Below are positions 5,095 through 6,300 of a stretch of DNA of 6,300 bases, one piece after another. The notes under the pieces are model-generated. The model was not told the DNA's origin and made no database searches. It saw only the letters and a list, made by a program, of their open reading frames with translations. The stretch is taken from NCBI GenBank assembly GCA_016839955.1, contig JAEOTI010000395.1:1-6300 (forward strand), read 5' to 3'. This DNA comes from Candidatus Hodarchaeota archaeon. Lineage in GTDB: Archaea > Asgardarchaeota > Heimdallarchaeia > Hodarchaeales > YT1-057. The position numbers and the translations under genes are program-made. How positions within the stretch are numbered: the first letter of the stretch is position 1; every line of letters starts with the position of its first letter.

Positions 5095-5835
5095 ATGATG
5101 AATGATAACAAAAACTCCAAGAATCATTTTAAAAATGTAAAGGGAATAATTCTTGACTTAGATGGCACTTTAATCAACTCGATGCCAGTAATTTATGCTG
5201 TAATTTATAAAAAATTACGACGTCATGGAATAACATTATCCCATGGAAGGAAGATTGGGCAGGCGCTTTTCAACAAGCTTTCCACATCCTCACTCCCTCA
5301 AGGAAAGAGAATGGTGCCCCTACTAATGTATAAAGTTGCCAGAGCTGCGGGATTAGACAGAATCCGTTCAGTAATCTTTGTAATTGAAGCAACAATATTA
5401 CTTGGAAAAGCCTATGACAACGCAGAACTATTCCCCGGAACAGTAGACGTTCTGAAAAGTCTGTTAAATCAAAATATTAAACTTGGCCTAGTTTCTATGA
5501 GTTCCAAAAAAGGAATTAATAAAATTCTAACACGAACAAAAATTCAAGACTTTTTTTCGATTGTTATTTCAAGAGACGAGGTTACAAAACAAAAACCAGA
5601 TCCAGAAGCTTTCATGTTGGTTCAACAAAGGTTTCAAGTTGAACCAGAGGCAATTGTCGTGATAGGTGACTTACCAACAGATACTCTTGCAGCTAATCGA
5701 GCTGGAATGCTCTCAATTGCAGTAACAACTGGATTAGCAGGCCCAGAGTGGTTCCAAGGGAGCTCAACACCTACAACAATTATTAGTTCTTTAACAGAAT
5801 TAGAGTCTCTATTTAACCCAAGAAGTGAATTATGA
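5095..5835 (+). CDS. HAD-superfamily hydrolase (phosphoglycolate phosphatase-like)
   Basis: This is a complete 246-residue HAD phosphohydrolase with all four motifs in order. Motif I is DLDGT with nucleophile D21 and acid/base D23. Motif II is LVSMSS with S134. Motif III is K167 in KQKPDP. Motif IV is GDLPTD with D192 and D196 for magnesium. The roughly 105 mainly helical residues between motifs I and II form a C1-type cap, as in phosphoglycolate phosphatase, PpaX-type pyrophosphatase and beta-phosphoglucomutase. Length and order are normal for that group. The substrate cannot be told from sequence, so no gene name is given. Motif II has S-M where T/S-N is usual. ATGATG gives two adjacent starts (5095, 5098); an in-frame stop at 5086 rules out extension. 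A cytosolic location is expected. Its stop overlaps the end of the convergent membrane-protein gene by six bases. Confidence 0.93.
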   Translation: MMNDNKNSKNHFKNVKGIILDLDGTLINSMPVIYAVIYKKLRRHGITLSHGRKIGQALFNKLSTSSLPQGKRMVPLLMYKVARAAGLDRIRSVIFVIEATILLGKAYDNAELFPGTVDVLKSLLNQNIKLGLVSMSSKKGINKILTRTKIQDFFSIVISRDEVTKQKPDPEAFMLVQQRFQVEPEAIVVIGDLPTDTLAANRAGMLSIAVTTGLAGPEWFQGSSTPTTIISSLTELESLFNPRSEL

Positions 5836-6294
5836 GCTTTCGAGTTCATTAATGTCCTCTTCATTCCACTCAAGGTTAATAGGAATAGTTGTAGGATCTA
5901 TTGGATGTCCCAGTTCCTGTCTACTTCTTGAGATCATTTGGCGTTCTCTGAGGATTTTGTATCCTGAGCAACGGCCAACTAATCTTAAATCTGCTTCGGT
6001 ACAAGCTTCACAGATTTTTTCACCTTTAGCAGCTCTCAACTTTGAAACAATGTAAAGACCAATGAGAAAATGGAAAAGGATTATAATTGCCACCCACCAT
6101 GGAGACGTCATTGTTGCTAAAACAGAAAGTGGAATGGATAAACCAAGAAGTAACTTTGAAAAATCTCTTAGTAATTGCCTAACATGAAAAGGTAGAACAG
6201 AAAAGAGAAATACTGGAAAAATTAGAGTATAAAGTACTAAACCTTTAGAAATTGGGTTAATATCTTGATAAAGCGAGAATAATAGAGGTACCAT
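5830..6294 (-). CDS. Membrane protein with Cys-rich C-terminal domain, may continue past the window
   Basis: At least 154 residues are visible, with an ATG at 6294. The two codons before it in the window are sense (ATC, CTC), so an upstream start outside the window cannot be excluded. Three hydrophobic spans lie at about residues 17-35, 46-62 and 66-84. A basic link (SKLRAAKGEK) leads to a soluble tail with C95 and C98 (CEAC), C109 (RCSGYK) and an acidic end (WNEEDINELESS). The basic residues after the third span suggest that the tail is cytosolic. Three cysteines are one short of a usual metal site; H128 or a partner residue could complete it. I do not recognise the family. It converges on the HAD gene with overlapping stop codons. 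Confidence 0.8.
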   Translation of the reverse strand: MVPLLFSLYQDINPISKGLVLYTLIFPVFLFSVLPFHVRQLLRDFSKLLLGLSIPLSVLATMTSPWWVAIIILFHFLIGLYIVSKLRAAKGEKICEACTEADLRLVGRCSGYKILRERQMISRSRQELGHPIDPTTIPINLEWNEEDINELESS

Positions 6295-6300
6295 GAGGAT

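Noticed and set aside
5095..5101. ATGATGA as box C of a C/D guide RNA
   Set aside because: It is the HAD start codon region, and no CTGA box lies at the needed spacing after it.
5634..5873. A 79-residue - strand frame
   Set aside because: It is antisense to the well-supported HAD motif IV region, so it is a shadow.
5825..6055. A 76-residue + strand frame
   Set aside because: It is antisense to the membrane-protein gene whose CxxC tail and helices are coherent.
1..6300. CRISPR array, insertion sequence or prophage
   Set aside because: No regularly spaced repeats, transposase, integrase or terminal inverted repeats were seen. The only long repeat is the pair of upstream blocks.

Overview
This is an AT-rich window, roughly two-thirds A+T by eye. 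It probably comes from an archaeon. The gene starts lack Shine-Dalgarno sites apart from one at 3804-3811, TATA-like boxes lie about 25-45 bases upstream of several starts, genes end in pyrimidine- or T-rich tracts, and the content is small winged-helix proteins, a SWIM zinc finger and membrane proteins with CxxC pairs. An Asgard-type lineage would fit, but that is an impression from style and no marker gene here proves it.

Layout. From the left edge to 2847 everything reads on the + strand: the 3' part of a helix-turn-helix protein (edge to 1033), a SWIM zinc-finger protein (1097-1807), and two tandem, diverged winged-helix paralogs (1866-2318 and 2416-2847). The paralogs carry almost the same 58-base upstream block at an identical distance from their ATGs, although their proteins have drifted far apart. 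The block ends sharply at the start codon. This is the clearest unexplained signal in the window and suggests a shared cis-regulatory element, perhaps an operator of the proteins themselves. The array closes with an inverted repeat over the last stop codon, a palindrome and a T7 tract.

From 2880 to 3816 the order is broken. A small - strand gene (2912-3220) has an in-frame N-terminal extension that looks like protein but has no normal start codon. A small + strand membrane ORF (about 3238-3480) overlaps that extension and also lacks an ATG. A 336-base gap follows, holding a GC-rich island (about 48% GC, 3541-3650) with a 9-pair stem and alternative internal hairpins. It is best read as a candidate structured RNA of unknown family.

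From 3817 the window holds a three-helix membrane protein with an N-terminal six-cysteine metal site, an unrecognised 91-residue ORF, a gene-poor 292 bases, a complete HAD-family hydrolase (5095-5835), and on the - strand a membrane protein with a cytosolic-type Cys-rich tail whose stop codon overlaps the HAD stop.

The left half looks like a regulatory protein cluster, with three wHTH/HTH proteins around a SWIM protein. The right half shows no obvious shared pathway. The HAD enzyme is the only gene with a well-supported biochemical class. No mobile-element protein, CRISPR array, tRNA or rRNA was seen.
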